Shown here piece after piece: positions 11,479 through 23,838 of a stretch of DNA of 64,000 nt (positions are counted from its first letter, which is position 1; every line of letters starts with the position of its first letter). Both the position numbers and the translations under genes were made by a program. Source of the stretch: Tetrastigma voinierianum (lineage: Eukaryota > Streptophyta > Magnoliopsida > Vitales > Vitaceae); contig JAEQBH010000666.1 of NCBI GenBank assembly GCA_016808115.1, forward strand, positions 124,001-188,000. The letters are read 5' to 3'. Below the pieces are notes generated by a model. That model was given only the letters and a program-made list of their open reading frames with translations, made no database searches and was not told the DNA's origin.

Positions 11479-13167
11479 TGTAAGACCCGATAAAATTCCA
11501 CCCTGAAGAAAAAGGGTAAATGGTCATTTCGCCAAAAATCCGCAAATTTTCTAGATCTCGGATGACAAAACGATCTCTTCACCGTTGGAAATTTTCGTGG
11601 AAATCTAGCTACTACATCAAATTCTCATAATTCTAGACGCAAATGTACTTTCACGTCTTCGAGGCACCGTGTCGAGTGCCATATGACAAATGCCTTGTGA
11701 AAAGTAATAATATGATACGATGTGTGGTGTGACAAGGACCACCCACTACATGTATCCATGTGACACATGTCACATGAATAGTGAGAGGATAAGAGATAAA
11801 TTGTTTCTATTAAGTCATATGTCAAATGGTCCTTAAAGTCAAATTAAGAGGATAAAAGGGAATAAAATGAAAAGAAAAAGAACATCTTCTCTTTTTTTGG
11901 CCTAGTATCCGATAGTGAGGGGAGAAAATAGAGTTTAGAGAGAGTGAGTCTACCTTCTCTCTAAGATCTACTCTGTTCTGACCACTCCGTCTCGTCTATA
12001 TGAGGAGAAGCTGGTCTACAAGTGGCCACGCGTGGTATAAGTTTTGTGGAGTTTCGAAAACTCTGAGAGGTAGGGGTTTTTCTCCTACTTTATTTATTCT
12101 TTGGCTAAGAGCCATTTTAATGGATGGGATATCTTGAGGCCTAGATCGCCGTGTTTCTGGCTCCAAAGATCGTGACTACGAGGAAACTTGAGTGGTCAGC
12201 TGGGTCGCCAGACCTAGGCCATCACCTGTGATCTGTGTGGTTTCAAAGGTTTCGGGGTTCAAAATGAATTGCTTAAATTGGTCATTAGCTTATGTGAGCT
12301 AATTTTGGTAAGTTATTCCATGGAAAGAATAACATGTGTTAATTTTTGTTAATATATGCATGCTTAATATATTAACATGTGTCAGAGTGGAAATAGCATA
12401 ATGCATTCATATGCAATCTAGGCACCCTAGAACAAGAGGTGTGAGTGCATGACATGAAATAAATCGGGCGGTTGTCCAAAATAATAAAATTATATCGAAA
12501 GTCGTTTGAAAATCGTGTTGGGAAATCATTCACACCCACGTAGAGGGGCCCATGAATTGTTTCGTAGAGTTACCTAACAAATTTACCTCAGAGGATTGTC
12601 CAACGTATTATATATTTGGGAGGGTTGCCCACAACAAAACAATATTTTGTTTGGAAACGATTTCATACATGGTAATAAGCATGTGTGAGGAGTCTATGGA
12701 GGACTCAAGACTCGGGATCAGGCATGTGGTGACACTGGTATGAACTATGAATCACTTGAATGTGTGTGTTTTTCCATTGCATGAGTGCTTAGGTGGGGAG
12801 TAACCCATGTAGGGGATCATTACTACTAGGCATTGCTCACCCTGTGGAGGGAAAATTATTTCAGGTACAGGGAGTATTCGGGAAGATGGCGCTCCTTCGA
12901 GGCCGAGATTATGAAGCGGGCTAGACTGTGGCCTTGATTCATGTTTTATGTATATATATTAGAACGAACTAGTTTTAATATATGTTTTGTATTAAGAGTG
13001 ATGTAACATCCCTTGAAACTATTTTAATATAGTTGATTATATTTTGGCGGGTATGGATGTATGAGCCAATGTGGCCATTTTTACTCACGTATGGGTCTCA
13101 TGATATGAGACTCACAGGTTTCCACACAGTCGATGGTCAACTAGACCCCGAGTTTGTGGGCTTCACA
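11479..13167 (+). mobile_element. Solo LTR, chromovirus (Tekay-like) family
   Basis: The LTR starts TGTAAGACCC and ends GTGGGCTTCACA, and is 1689 bp long. The five bases before it (11474-11478) and after it (13168-13172) are both GTGTC, a perfect TSD. It shares blocks with the other chromovirus LTRs: ctagatctcggatgac near the start, and gagtgcttaggtggggagta then cattgctcac near 12785-12840. There is no internal region, so this is a solo LTR left by LTR-LTR recombination. Confidence 0.9.
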
Positions 13168-13172
13168 GTGTC

Positions 13173-13508
13173 CCGCCATTGGGTCTTGTAATTCAACTTG
13201 AATTTCTTCTATATATGTTTCTTTCTTCGCTTTTGCGTTATTCTCTGGTCTAAAAGTTATCTCATTTCTTGTTTCACTTTCGAAGGCACATTTGGGCACT
13301 TTTTGTATTTGAGCGTGGGATCCAGAGGTGATAGAAATTTAAAGCGAAAAGATTCATCATTTTTATTACCAAACCATATAATTGCATGTTGTTCAATTTC
13401 TATTCCATTTCACAAGCCAGCACATTTCCATACTGGATCTCGGCCTCCAATATTGCTTCCATTATCCATCCTATTAAATTAAACTTATATAAACTATATT
13501 ATTGTATT
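13173..13508. other. Unassigned sequence right of solo LTR
   Basis: AT-rich sequence with short chance reading frames (for example 13198-13482). None has a recognisable motif, start context or partner. I see no promoter, RNA gene or repeat here. Confidence 0.4.
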
Positions 13509-16037
13509 TGTGACGCCCAAACCCGGTCCTGCCACACCGCACTCATGGAACTCCGTGGTGTTCAGTATCATGAGATCTATACATGAGTAAAATGACCCAA
13601 TAGCCCCATCATCCATACTCGGCCCATACAGCTACATGAACATACATTTCTATGTATCCAAGAGTTATTATATCACCTTCTAATACAAAAACATATATTA
13701 AAACTATTTCGCTCTAATATATACACAAAAACAAGAATCAAGGCCATAGTCCGGCCCGTCTATAATTCCTACTCTAAGGAGCGTTGTCTTCTTTGTACTG
13801 CCTTGTATCTGAAAAGTAAACCCACCGACGAGGTGAGCTTAACGCCCAAGAGAGATAAATCCTATAAGGGCTATTCTCACGAGGTGCACATGCAAATGAT
13901 CATTTCACAATTCCAAATCAACAACCAATTCGTGCACATGTTTTGTCCTATTATGGAAAACTACATGCACAAGGAGACGACACTCCCATGCCCTAAGCAC
14001 GGTCAACTCCTCCGACCCACCACCTTAACTTAAGCCAATGGGAAATCAATACCAAGAGTCCCGAATTCCATCTCACAACCCGTAGTCTATGTGATATTTA
14101 TTTAATCGCTTTTGTCTTTTTGACAAAATGTAAATTTTCAGGTCTCACCGTGGTCTCTTTACACCTTCTTGGGTCATTTTTCGGGCTTTCACCGGTGGAT
14201 ACGTTGTCTAACTAGGTTTTCAGGCTTTTCACCTGAGGGGGGTGTATATCCCCTACTTGCTACGCCCGACACTATTCGTTTTCCATTTTCATTTAACACT
14301 GTGGAACTCAATTGGACTTCGTCCCATTCCCAAGCCCACACGATTCAACACCAAATGCAAAGGCTAAATCAAGATTCATGTACACACCCATGTAATGTGG
14401 TGTTACCGCACACCAATGCAATGCAATTTATGCCACTGCACTAAAACCCATGACCAATGTATGAAGACCTCTACATGGATATTCTACACCGTACACTATG
14501 TGTGTGCTATGAACACTCATGTCTAATGCACACAACTTTCATATATTTAACATACATGCAATCATGTTAATATTCCACACATTCAAATCAGTACATCACA
14601 TAAGCATGCACTACATCTTTTCTATCATTCAGTTCATTCATGTCAACACATCATTCAAGCATGTATTAACATAATTCCAACCATTACTAGTAAGTAATGC
14701 TATAATTCATATTCCCAGGCTGAGACATAGTGTGTCAGTCATACAGCCCAATGCATATAATTATTTCCATCTTTATCACACATATATCACATAATTTCAC
14801 ATATTCAAGATGTCATTGAATTTATGGCAATAACACACATTAGCCATTCCAGGCCATAAATCCGGCCATGCTTGGCCTCAGAAATAATCGACTTACCTAA
14901 AGTCCAGCTTTTGTAAATACCACACAAAACATCCAACACGTTAAATTCCTGCTCAAGCCATATGCGCCCTACATTTCGGTTACAAAACCAGCTTCAAAAG
15001 AAGTTTCAGAAACCGTAATGCACCATTCCTCAACTGTCCGTGACTCCAACCTAATGTTCAAATTTCATTTTGGTCGAAAGCACTTTATTTTATTAAATTC
15101 TAGACTTAATGAGCTTCCGCAGTCCAAGAAGGAATTGGAGTTCGGACGAGTTATGGCCAGCCCAAAGTTGATGACCGATTCACAAGGGTAAAGGAAATTT
15201 GGGCACACTCGTCTCGCGATTTGCTAGGATTTTGCTATCCCGTAATTACGTTGTTCGGGTCTCTGATGCACTCAAACCCCGTAAACCGGCTCACCATCAC
15301 ATAATCACAAACAAACCACACAACATACAAATTCCGCCTGCAAACCTCGACAAACCCGCGCAGCCATTACACAGCCCCTAGGCATAAAATAACCAGAGTA
15401 GAGGATACCTACCTCAGAGCATAGTTCGGTTCTTGTCAGTCCGGTCTACTCACTGTGCAACACTCCTTCCTTTTCCTCTTTCTTTTTTTTTTCCTCTCTT
15501 CCTCCCCTTTCTTCTTCTATTTTCTTCTTTTCTTTTCCTCCTTTCCTCCCTTCCTCCTCCTTCTCCTTGCTACTGCCCCCTTGCTTGTACGTATAATCCA
15601 GCTGCAGCCCCTTATATAGGCCTTAAAGGAGCCATGCTGATTGATGGCATGCCAGCGTCACACACATGGTTTGCCATGTGTCACACATGTATGCCTTTTT
15701 CCATGCATCAGGACACAATGGCCACATGTGTCACCACACGGCCACACAGTGTCATCCATGGTCTGGCCATGTGTCACCCACATGGTTTTCCATGTGTCAT
15801 CCATGGCTCGCCATGTGCCTTCCGACACCCGCCTTGAAATACGGAAATTCGACTACATTCAAATTCAAACGAATTTACCGGGTAGCTAGATTTCGTGAGA
15901 CGATTCCAACGATGCAATCTGTTTCTCCATCCAAGATCTAGAAAAATCCCAACTTTTCTCCGGACTATTCCGGTAAACTACAGTTTTGTCCCTTTTTATC
16001 TGAAAAATTAAAATTTAAAATTTTCATGGATTTTACA
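13509..16037 (-). mobile_element. 3' LTR of minus-strand chromovirus
   Basis: On the minus strand the LTR starts TGTAAAATCC at 16037 and ends GGGCGTCACA at 13509, 2529 bp. Immediately right of it is the complement of a polypurine tract, AAGAGGGGGAGAG on the minus strand (16038-16050), preceded by TTTCGGGACGAAATT. This places it as the 3' LTR of the element whose pol lies to the right. A TATA-like box and an upstream motif array lie at 15612-15835. Segment 15470-15590 is an almost pure pyrimidine tract, which on the transcribed strand is a purine-rich leader. Confidence 0.9.
15612..15835 (-). promoter_or_regulatory. LTR promoter: TATA box with CCATGTGTCA motif array
   Basis: On the minus strand TATATAAG (15612-15619) is a good TATA box, ~420 bp inside the LTR. 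Upstream of it (15640-15835) the motif CATGTGTCA, or its complement TGACACATG, occurs about six times, mixed with GCCATG. Similar motif clusters sit upstream of the TATA boxes in the LTRs at 40255-42398 and 58000-60184. The array may be an enhancer; that is inference. Confidence 0.55.
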
Positions 16038-16299
16038 CTCTCCCCCTCTTAAAATAATTTCGTCCCGAAATTTTTGCATACATACACATTCAAAACACAT
16101 GGGCTATGCAAATGGGCCATTTAAAACATTAATGACTGGAAAACGCACCTTCCCCGTCGAACAAGAAGGGGATAGTTAACGCGCACAGCTGTCCTCTCGC
16201 GCTCCCATGTCGCCTCCTCGACTCCCAGACGCGACAACACCTTGGTAAGCCTCACGGCCTTCGCTGATGCAAAACTTGCTCTCGGTTATCCCTTTACAT

Positions 16300-18233
16300 G
16301 ATACACTGTCCCTCCTCAAAAGTCCCATCCGCATCAACAATAAGCCTCACCCCAATCCACACTATATGAGAGCTGATCCGAGGTACTTCCGGAGCATAGA
16401 GACGTCAAATACCTCATGAAAGCTCGACAAACTCGGCTACAACGCTAACCGATACGCAACCCCGCCCACCCGCTCGAGTACCTCAAAGTGTCTAATGTAC
16501 CTCGGCGACAGCTTCCCTCGTTTGTCGAATCTAATCACTCATCTCTTAGGCATCACCTTTAAGAAGGCATGATCACCCGCCTCGAACTCTAAAGGTCGTC
16601 AGTCAGATATCAACAGAACTCTTCGCTGCCTCTACCGTAGCGAGACGCTTCCGATCATACCCACCTTCCGAGGTACCCTAATCAAATCGACTCGATCGGT
16701 TCTCTCCCACCTCTGTCCAACATATCGGTGATCGACATGACCTCCCGTGGAGAGCCTCATAGGGCACCATCTGAATACTCGCCTAATAACTGTTATTGTA
16801 GGCGAACTCTACCAAGGGAAAGTGCTCATCCCAACTACCCTTGAGATCCAGGACACATGCTCGCAGCATGTCCTCTAAAATCGAATACCCGCTCCGACAC
16901 CATCCGTCTGAGGATGAAAAGCGATACTCATCGACAGCTATGTCCCCATGGCCTTCTGGAAACTCTTCCAAAACTAAGCCGTAAACCGAGGATCCCGATC
17001 CGATACTATGGAGACTAGCACTCCATGTAACCATATTATCTCCCGTATATACAACCGTAGAATTCCCCTAGTGCGAAGGTCATCCGCACGGCCAGAAAAT
17101 GTGTCGACTTGGTGAGTCGGTCTACTATAACCCACACCGCATCATGCTTCCGCGATGTCCGTGGAAAGTGAGTCACAAAGTCCATTGTGATGTGCTCCCA
17201 CTTCCACTGGCTTATATCCAACGGTCAAGTAACCCCGCCGGCCTCTAGTGCTCACCACTGGTCAAGGCAGGAGACACCGTCTGACAAAATCCCGACATGC
17301 CTCTTTCATCCCGCCTCCAGCAGAATACCGGGCGATAAAGGTCATGATACACTTCGTGCCACTGACGCACAAACACCCAGAGCACCGAACTCCCAAGATA
17401 TCCTCCCTCAATTCCATCGACTGGGGGACCACAACCCATCCCCTATACCGAAGACTACCATCTGTGTGGATGGCCCAGCCTTCGTCCGCTGTACCTAATT
17501 GTACTCGGTCCCTGATGGATACTAGTTTTGCGTCCTACCCCTGGGACTCTATCACTCTGCTCAGTAGAGACGGCATAGCCATCAAACTTCCCAAGGTACT
17601 GAGCTTGCTCATCATACCGCAATCGACCGTCGCACTATCTTAAGCATCCGCCACTCCCGAAGCTATACTTCAGCGCACTCCCTCGTGACTCCTATTGCCG
17701 CATCGCCTAATTACATTTGCCTCTAACGGATGGTAATGCAAAGTGAAGTCGTAATCTTCCAAAAACTCATCCACGTACGCCGCCTCATGTCGAGGTCTCG
17801 CCGTAGAATATGAATTTAATTTTCAGGGTTTGAACACCCGAACTCCGCTTCACCACAGGCAAGGCACCAAATCTTCAGTGGCAAAGACTACACGCTAAAT
17901 CCATGTCATGCGGTAATTCTGCTGCGGATTCTTCAACGCCGAGAACTATGGTTGCCAACTTTCCCGGATCGCACGTAACACATCCTAAATTGGCCCTTCA
18001 GCGCATCGCACATTTGCGGTAAATTCCGTCCCCCTCGGGGACTATTAAATAGATCGGCGAAGCCTCCCTCTTCACTCCCCTGCGGGAATGTGCTCGCCTT
18101 CATGAGTCATCCCACACAAACTTGACCTCCTTCCGAGTAAATCTAGTCATAGGAGCTGCTAGCCGGGAGAAATCCTCTATAAACCTCCTGTAATACCCCG
18201 CCAATCCCAAGAAACTACAAATCTCGAAGACTA
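16300..18233 (-). pseudogene. Chromovirus pol remnant (RNase H, integrase)
   Basis: Minus-strand order is RT/RNase H link and RNase H (~18230-17500), zinc finger (~17440-17240), integrase core (17221-16783) and C-terminal region (~16700-16300). Clear pieces are WKWEHITMDFVTHFPRT and VWVIVDRLTKSTHFLAVRM in the core, and LRACVLDLKGSWDEHFPLVE (whose Trp-Asp-Glu segment follows the last catalytic Glu region). RNase H residues DEFLEDYDFTLHYHP-like occur at ~17750. The mix is typical of Tekay/Del chromoviruses. Stops and frameshifts are frequent, and RT proper is missing beyond 18233. Confidence 0.85.
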
Positions 18234-18558
18234 TTTGTGTGGATACCTATCATAAGGTGCTAGCACATCCATCCCATCCATTCGCCGTTTGTGTGGATAC
18301 CTTTAGAGCGTGTTTGCACATTGCATCATCTTGGGCTCGCCAGTCGCCGGATCGCTTCCATGAGTTCCTGGTTTGCGGTTTCAACATGTGTATTATCAAG
18401 AAAATCTGCACTAGTCGAAAAGGATTCGGTCTACAAGAGGTAAGATCTGGATTTCCTTGATTCATTGTTTAGTTTCATCAAACCGCTTGGATCCTGACGT
18501 AGTTCAGCATTAAAATTTTTTATTTCCACTGCTTTTTCTTATCACTAGATTCCAACAC
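18234..18558. other. Non-retroelement spacer between two head-to-head chromoviruses
   Basis: This 325-bp segment matches no pol domain. A 15-bp direct repeat, TTTGTGTGGATACCT, occurs at 18234-18248 and 18288-18302. The plus strand has an open stretch 18239-18439 that ends at a consensus-like splice donor (AG|GTAAGA). A pyrimidine-rich acceptor (TTCTTATCACTAG) follows at 18548, giving a possible 109-bp intron. I do not recognise the 67-residue conceptual peptide. It could be a captured host-gene fragment, a remnant of a DNA transposon, or unrelated filler from a rearrangement. Confidence 0.45.
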
Positions 18559-20220
18559 ATGAGGCAATGCAGATGGATGGAGTATCAGGAGGATTATAAC
18601 TTCACTTTGAATTACCATCCTAGTAAGGCGAATGTAGTGGTTGATGCGCTAAGTCGGAAGTCACAGGGAGTACTGGCTAATGTAGTTTCTTTAGAGTGGC
18701 AGATGCTCGAGACTATGGGACAGTTTAGGTTGCAGGACGATGATCAAGCTCAGGGAGCGCTAGGGAGTTTGGTAGCTATGCCATCCCTACTGAGCAGGGT
18801 GATCGAGTCCTAGAGGAAGGACACAGAGATTTCATCCACAGGGACCGGGTACAGTCATGTACGAGTGATGAAGGATGAGCCATCCACACAAATGGTAGTC
18901 TTCAGTATAGGGGATAAGGTTATGGTTTCCCAGATAATTGATTTTAGAGAAAAGATCCTCAAGGAGTTCCACTTCTCTCGTTTTTCTATGCATCCAGGTG
19001 GCACAAAGATGTACCGTGATCTTCTTCTACCAAAGATATCGAGCATAATGAAGCAACACGTCAGATTTTGTCGACGCTGTCCCACGCGGTCGCCAGTGAA
19101 GGCCGAGCACCAAAAGCTAAAGGTGGTTACTCCAAATTGAGGTAGTAGAGTGAAAGTGGGAGCATATCACAATGGATTTTTGTGACCCACTTACCACGAA
19201 CACAAAGGAGACATGACGCGGTATGGATTATCAGGACCGCTCACTAAGTGGACATTTTCAAAGAAGGTAGATGACCTTCACACCGAGGAATTATGCTCTG
19301 GCGTATATTCGAGAAATCGGGCCCAGCCTACATGGAGTGTCGGGCCTATATCATATCAAACTCAGACCTGTGACCACGTCACACTTTTTTGTGCAATTTT
19401 CCAAAAGGCCAGATGGGACACAAATAATTTTACTTGGTGCCAATCCATTTTTTTTTTTTTTTTTTTTTATCCACAGACCGATGGTCAATCGGAGAGGACC
19501 ATATAGGTTTTAGAGGACATGCTGCGAGCATGAGTCCTGGATCTTAAGGGTAGCTAAAAGGAGCACTTACCCTTAGTGGAATTCGCCTATAACAATAGTT
19601 ATCAGACGAGTATACAGATGGCACCCTATGAGGCTTTATACTGAAAGGCTGCCGATCTCCCCCGATCTGGCTGACGAGGTGGAGAAAATTCCATCACTCG
19701 GTCCGCATCTAATTAGGAGATACCTGAGAAGGTGTGTTTTTATACAGAAAGTCTTCTACGGCTCAGCCGCAGAAGAGCTACGCTACGTACCTGGCGATCT
19801 CTAAAGTTTGAGGTGGGTGATCACGTCTTCTTCAAGTGATGCCTAAGAGAGGAGTGGTCAGATTCGGCAAGCAAGGGAAGCTAGCACCGAGGTAAATTGG
19901 GCCCTTCGAGGTACTCGAGAGGGTGGGCACAGTTTCATAACGGTTGGTGCTACCATTGAGTTTATCAGGTGTCCATGAGGTGTTCCACGTCTCCATGCTC
20001 CTAAGTATCCTTCGATCCAAATTTCATGTGGATCAGGAGGGATTATCGCTGGAGCACATACAACTTTCGAGGAGGGACCAGCCGGTATCTTCGATAGTCG
20101 GGGATCGTTTTACACGCAAACCGTGAGCAAGTAGAGTGTTATGGTAAAAACGAGGAAGTCAGGAAAAGGCAATTTGGAAATGAGAGGACACAATGCGAGT
20201 CACCTATCTTTTCCTATTTG
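18559..20220 (+). pseudogene. Chromovirus pol remnant (RNase H end, integrase, chromodomain-like tail)
   Basis: The first frame (18559-18813) has the RNase H end: RWMEYQEDYNFTLNYHPSKA, then VDALSRKSQGV. The next (18865-19140) has the H2C2 zinc-finger region (FHFSRFSMHPGGTKMYRDL, then CRRCPTRSPVKAEHQ). The integrase core runs ~19140-19700 and is badly broken; TDGQSERT is visible at ~19480. The C-terminal region (19830-20125) has VRFGKQGKLA and SGVHEVFHVSML. A chromodomain-like end (EDTMRVTYLFLFED) follows to ~20220. Upstream gag, PR and RT are missing. Confidence 0.85.
19448..19470. repeat. T23 homopolymer inside integrase
   Basis: A run of 23 T's lies just before the conserved segment HPQTDGQSERT of the integrase core. 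It replaces a few codons of coding sequence and shifts the frame. Probably replication slippage in a dead copy, or an assembly error at a homopolymer. Confidence 0.8.
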
Positions 20221-20336
20221 AGGATGATGGTGTGATGTCTAATATTAGAAGTCTAATATTGGAACTAGAATGACTATTGCATATGCATGTGCTTGTGTGT
20301 GCTAGTATGTATAAATTTCGGGGATGAAATTTTTTT

Positions 20337-20349
20337 AAGGGGGGAAGAA
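20337..20349 (+). promoter_or_regulatory. Polypurine tract
   Basis: AAGGGGGGAAGAA sits directly before the LTR start TGTAAAACCC at 20350. The preceding bases TTTCGGGGATGAAATTT are the usual chromovirus lead-in. It would prime plus-strand DNA synthesis. Confidence 0.85.
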
Positions 20350-22689
20350 TGTAAAACCCAGAAAATTAGAAATTTTCAAAATGGAAAATGATTTTAATAA
20401 TTATAAATTGCCGTAATGGTTCAGAAGCTCAGAGGTTCTCTAGATCTCGAGATGACTAAACTGACCGTGTCGCTAAATTCGCCCTCACAAATCTAGTGAC
20501 TTAGAAAATTTCATCGACCTCCGAGACAAATCAGAATTTTTTACGTAGTTTTTTAGCGATAAGTCACAAGGACTCAAGGACAAGATTTACCAGCCAAAGT
20601 CGAAATGGTTTGAACTAAGTTCATTTAAAATAAATTGAACTGAAAATAAATAAATTGTTTCGAGACAAAAATGGACCCGAATGAGAGATGTACACATGGC
20701 AAAAAAAAAAGAAGATAAAGATAAAAAGTCAAAAAGGAAAACAAATGAAGAAGAGAAAACGACAGGGAAAGCGAGAAGAGAGAGAAAGAGATAAAGGGAA
20801 AAAAAATTTCGCATCTCTCTAAGATCTATGGAAATCGAACCGTAGGTTTTCGTCGGAGCAAAAGGCAAAGTTTATCCACGCATCGCAAGCTACGCATAGG
20901 TACCAAAATCTTGGAGTTTCATCAAACTCTACGAGGTAGGGAATTTTCCTACTTGGGTTATTTCTAGCCAAAAGGTCATTTAATGGCTTGGGGTTTTCAT
21001 AGAGGTCGTGAGAGGCCATAAATTTCAGTCCCAAAAATTTGCGACTGGGTGTAGGAATTTTTAGGAATTTTTGAGACTATTTTCAAAAACAGTCCGAAAG
21101 AATTTTTGGGACTGCTTGACAAATTCCGGATGAATTTCGACAATGTTCTTCGCGCCTCTACCGGGTTCGGGCTTGCCTTAATCCTTGGACTGATGTCTTC
21201 AGGTTTTGTGGTGTGTTTTGGTATCACAGTTATTCGGTGATGAACCATGAAGGGACCAAGAGGTGTCTTGTTTTATGTGGGTTGAGATTTGGGCCATTTT
21301 GTGTGTTATTGCTAAGTACATATATACTACAAGTTGTCAGGTGTAAAAATCATGTTAATATGTGCTTGTGTGATGTATTAACATGGAAATGGTGATGAAT
21401 GGAAATTATTTGTAAGAAATATAATTATCCAAAATTTATAAATGTTGCATGTAACTCTTATTATGCATGTAGTATGACATAGCATGAAATGGCATATCTG
21501 CATTTAATATGCACAGGAACATCAACATATTAGGTATGTGTGCATGGGTATGGTCATTCATCATCAATGTTGATGAATGGGTAGTGAACTCGTACTTTGG
21601 ACGATGTCCAATAAATGTCTCATAGTTTAAAACATAAACAAATATAATAATGCAAAATGGTGGAGCAAGAAGGGGTCGCATCCCCTCAGGTGAAAAGCTT
21701 GAAACATGGGTGTAAGAGACATGCAGTATGATCCGAAAAGTTCTGTATGGGTGTAAGAGACATGCGGCGTAAGCCGAAAAGTTCTATTTCCCACAAAATA
21801 TACACTGTCATGGTTATCACATAGACTTCGAGTTATGTGATAGGAGTCGGGATTGACTCAGGATTAGTTGCCCATTGGCACTTGCATTGGGTACTGGTGA
21901 GCCGATAAGGACTCAGTATATATGTGTCATTGGTGTACTACTGGATTCCGTTGTCACACTTGGTATAGTACGTGTGAGGGAGTCCGTGAGTGACTTCGAT
22001 ATGGGCATGAAGACATTCCATGTATGAGATACTTCATTCATGGTATTTTCTACTCTGATGTGTATGGGCTATTTGATAATTGTATGAGCACTTAGGTAGG
22101 GAGTAACCCTTGTAAGAGATTATCACTACTGGGCATTGCTCACGTAGTCAGGGACCCTTTCGTGCACGTGAGCGATAGTGGAAGCAAAAGACTGACGAGG
22201 TCAGTGATTGTGAAGAAGGTCGAAGATAGCCTTGATAATACTTTTATAAAATGTATTTTATGTAAAAAGAATTGTAATTAAATTATTTTAGACTATTGTA
22301 TAAATAGTGAGGTATGTAATTAAGATAAAAGTGCCATGATCAGACTCTTATATACTGTAATTAAGTGTTTTATTTTCATATTTTAGATTTAAATGTGACT
22401 AAATGGGTCCCGATAAAGGGATGTATATATTGGGAATATGGACAGATGGACCCTGTGGGGTCAATACTACTTCTGTTGAGACACTCGATGGGTTATGATT
22501 ATACTGTTATTCAAGTTGTATGTTGGGTAGAGCTCCCCAAACAAAGGAGGCTCTGCCCAATTTTTTTTTGAAAATATGGATCCTAATAAATGGGATTAAT
22601 AACAAAGGTGGTATCGTCACCCGAAATCGATAGAATTTCATGGGTTGGACGGTTGACTGGTTGTCAGACCTCGAATTTGGGGCGCTACA
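20350..22689 (+). mobile_element. 3' LTR of plus-strand chromovirus
   Basis: Starts TGTAAAACCC after the polypurine tract and ends TTGGGGCGCTACA, 2340 bp. It shares with the other family members the blocks gcttgaaac near 21700, gagcacttaggtagggagta at 22085 and gggcattgctcacg at 22131. A 41-bp unit (ATGGGTGTAAGAGACATGC...) is present twice, at 21706 and 21747. There is no coding capacity. Confidence 0.88.
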
Positions 22690-23320
22690 TGATGTGGGAC
22701 TTTTTTCGATACCCACGTGAAGGAACCCAACCCGAGTTTCCTTTTCTTAACTCGGGGGACCCTCCCGGCACTCTTACGGATTCGAAAAAAAAAAACATTT
22801 CATTTCGTTTAAACCTTTTTAAAACTGAATCCATGGAGCGAACCCATTTATATAGTTATGTTTTCCATTAAAATCTTATGAAACATGGTGGGACAAATTT
22901 TTTATTTTTTTTAAACATTAAACCCTTTATAGAAAATCTGTAGTTTCTCTCGTTTTTCTGGACATGTCCCACTCCCATAACACTGCAAATAAAACAATTT
23001 AATTTACTCCACATCCAACAATGGACATCAAGTCCACCATAACCAATTTCAAATCAACAAACTTTAAAATCATTTTTCTCGAACACTATAGATATATAAA
23101 CAATCTTTTTAAAACTTATATACATTACAAAATAAAGGTGCACATGTAGTTATTTACAACAAAACTATACATTTTTAAAAGGTGGTCAGCCACGTGAGGC
23201 GAGTGCTCATCGGTCTCTGAGGATGCCCGAACCGCACGCCTCCGCCCTAAAACATTTGGAAAAAGGGTGAGCAGAAGGAGCTCATGGAGAGTACAGTCAT
23301 AGGAAAATACTGTTTCCAGA

Positions 23321-23628
23321 TATAGTTCAAATACAATGTAAACAATTGTATAGAGATCTCATTTCCATAAACATTACTTTGCATTATTTTCCTTTATGTT
23401 CGAATACAACGTGTAAACAATTGTATAGAGATCTCTATTTCTATAAACATTTACTTTACTTTTATTTTCCTCCATATAGTTCAAATACAATGTGTAACAC
23501 AATTGTATAAACATATCCTTTCCATAAACATTTGTTTTACTTTATTTTCCATATAGATAAAATACAATGTGTAAAACAATTGTTTCAACATATCTTTTCA
23601 ATATACTTTCTTTCCTTTTTAAATCCGT
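23321..23628. repeat. ~77-bp tandem repeat, four copies
   Basis: Copies start near 23321, 23395, 23475 and 23552 (steps of 74, 80 and 77 bp). Each has TAGTTCAAATACAATGTGTAA, AACAATTGTATA, then CCATAAACATTT and TTTATTTTCC. The copies lie inside the minus-strand LTR. Confidence 0.85.
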
Positions 23629-23648
23629 CATATCCAATGGAACCCGCA

Positions 23649-23838
23649 TACCGTTAACGACCGTTAGTCCATGAAAGAACCTCCAAGGAAACAGTCTTAC
23701 GATCACCGATGGCCCAAAAAGGAACCTCCGAGAAATCGTGCCATACTGTTAACCACCATTGGCCCATGAAAGAACCTACGAGGAGATAGTCTTACGATCA
23801 CCGATGGCCTAAAAAGGAACCTCCGATAAATCGTGCCT
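23649..23838. repeat. 95-bp tandem duplication
   Basis: Two copies start at 23649 and 23744. Each contains CCATGAAAGAACCT, GTCTTACGATCACCGATGG and AAAAAGGAACCTCCG. Divergence between copies is moderate. Confidence 0.85.

Noticed and set aside
13198..13586. Two plus-strand open frames outside clear element sequence
   Set aside because: Low-complexity composition, no motif, no splice-supported context. I see no support for a host gene.
15433..15941. Open frames of 82-134 codons
   Set aside because: They run through the pyrimidine tract and the CATGTGTCA array of an LTR, so they are compositional artefacts.
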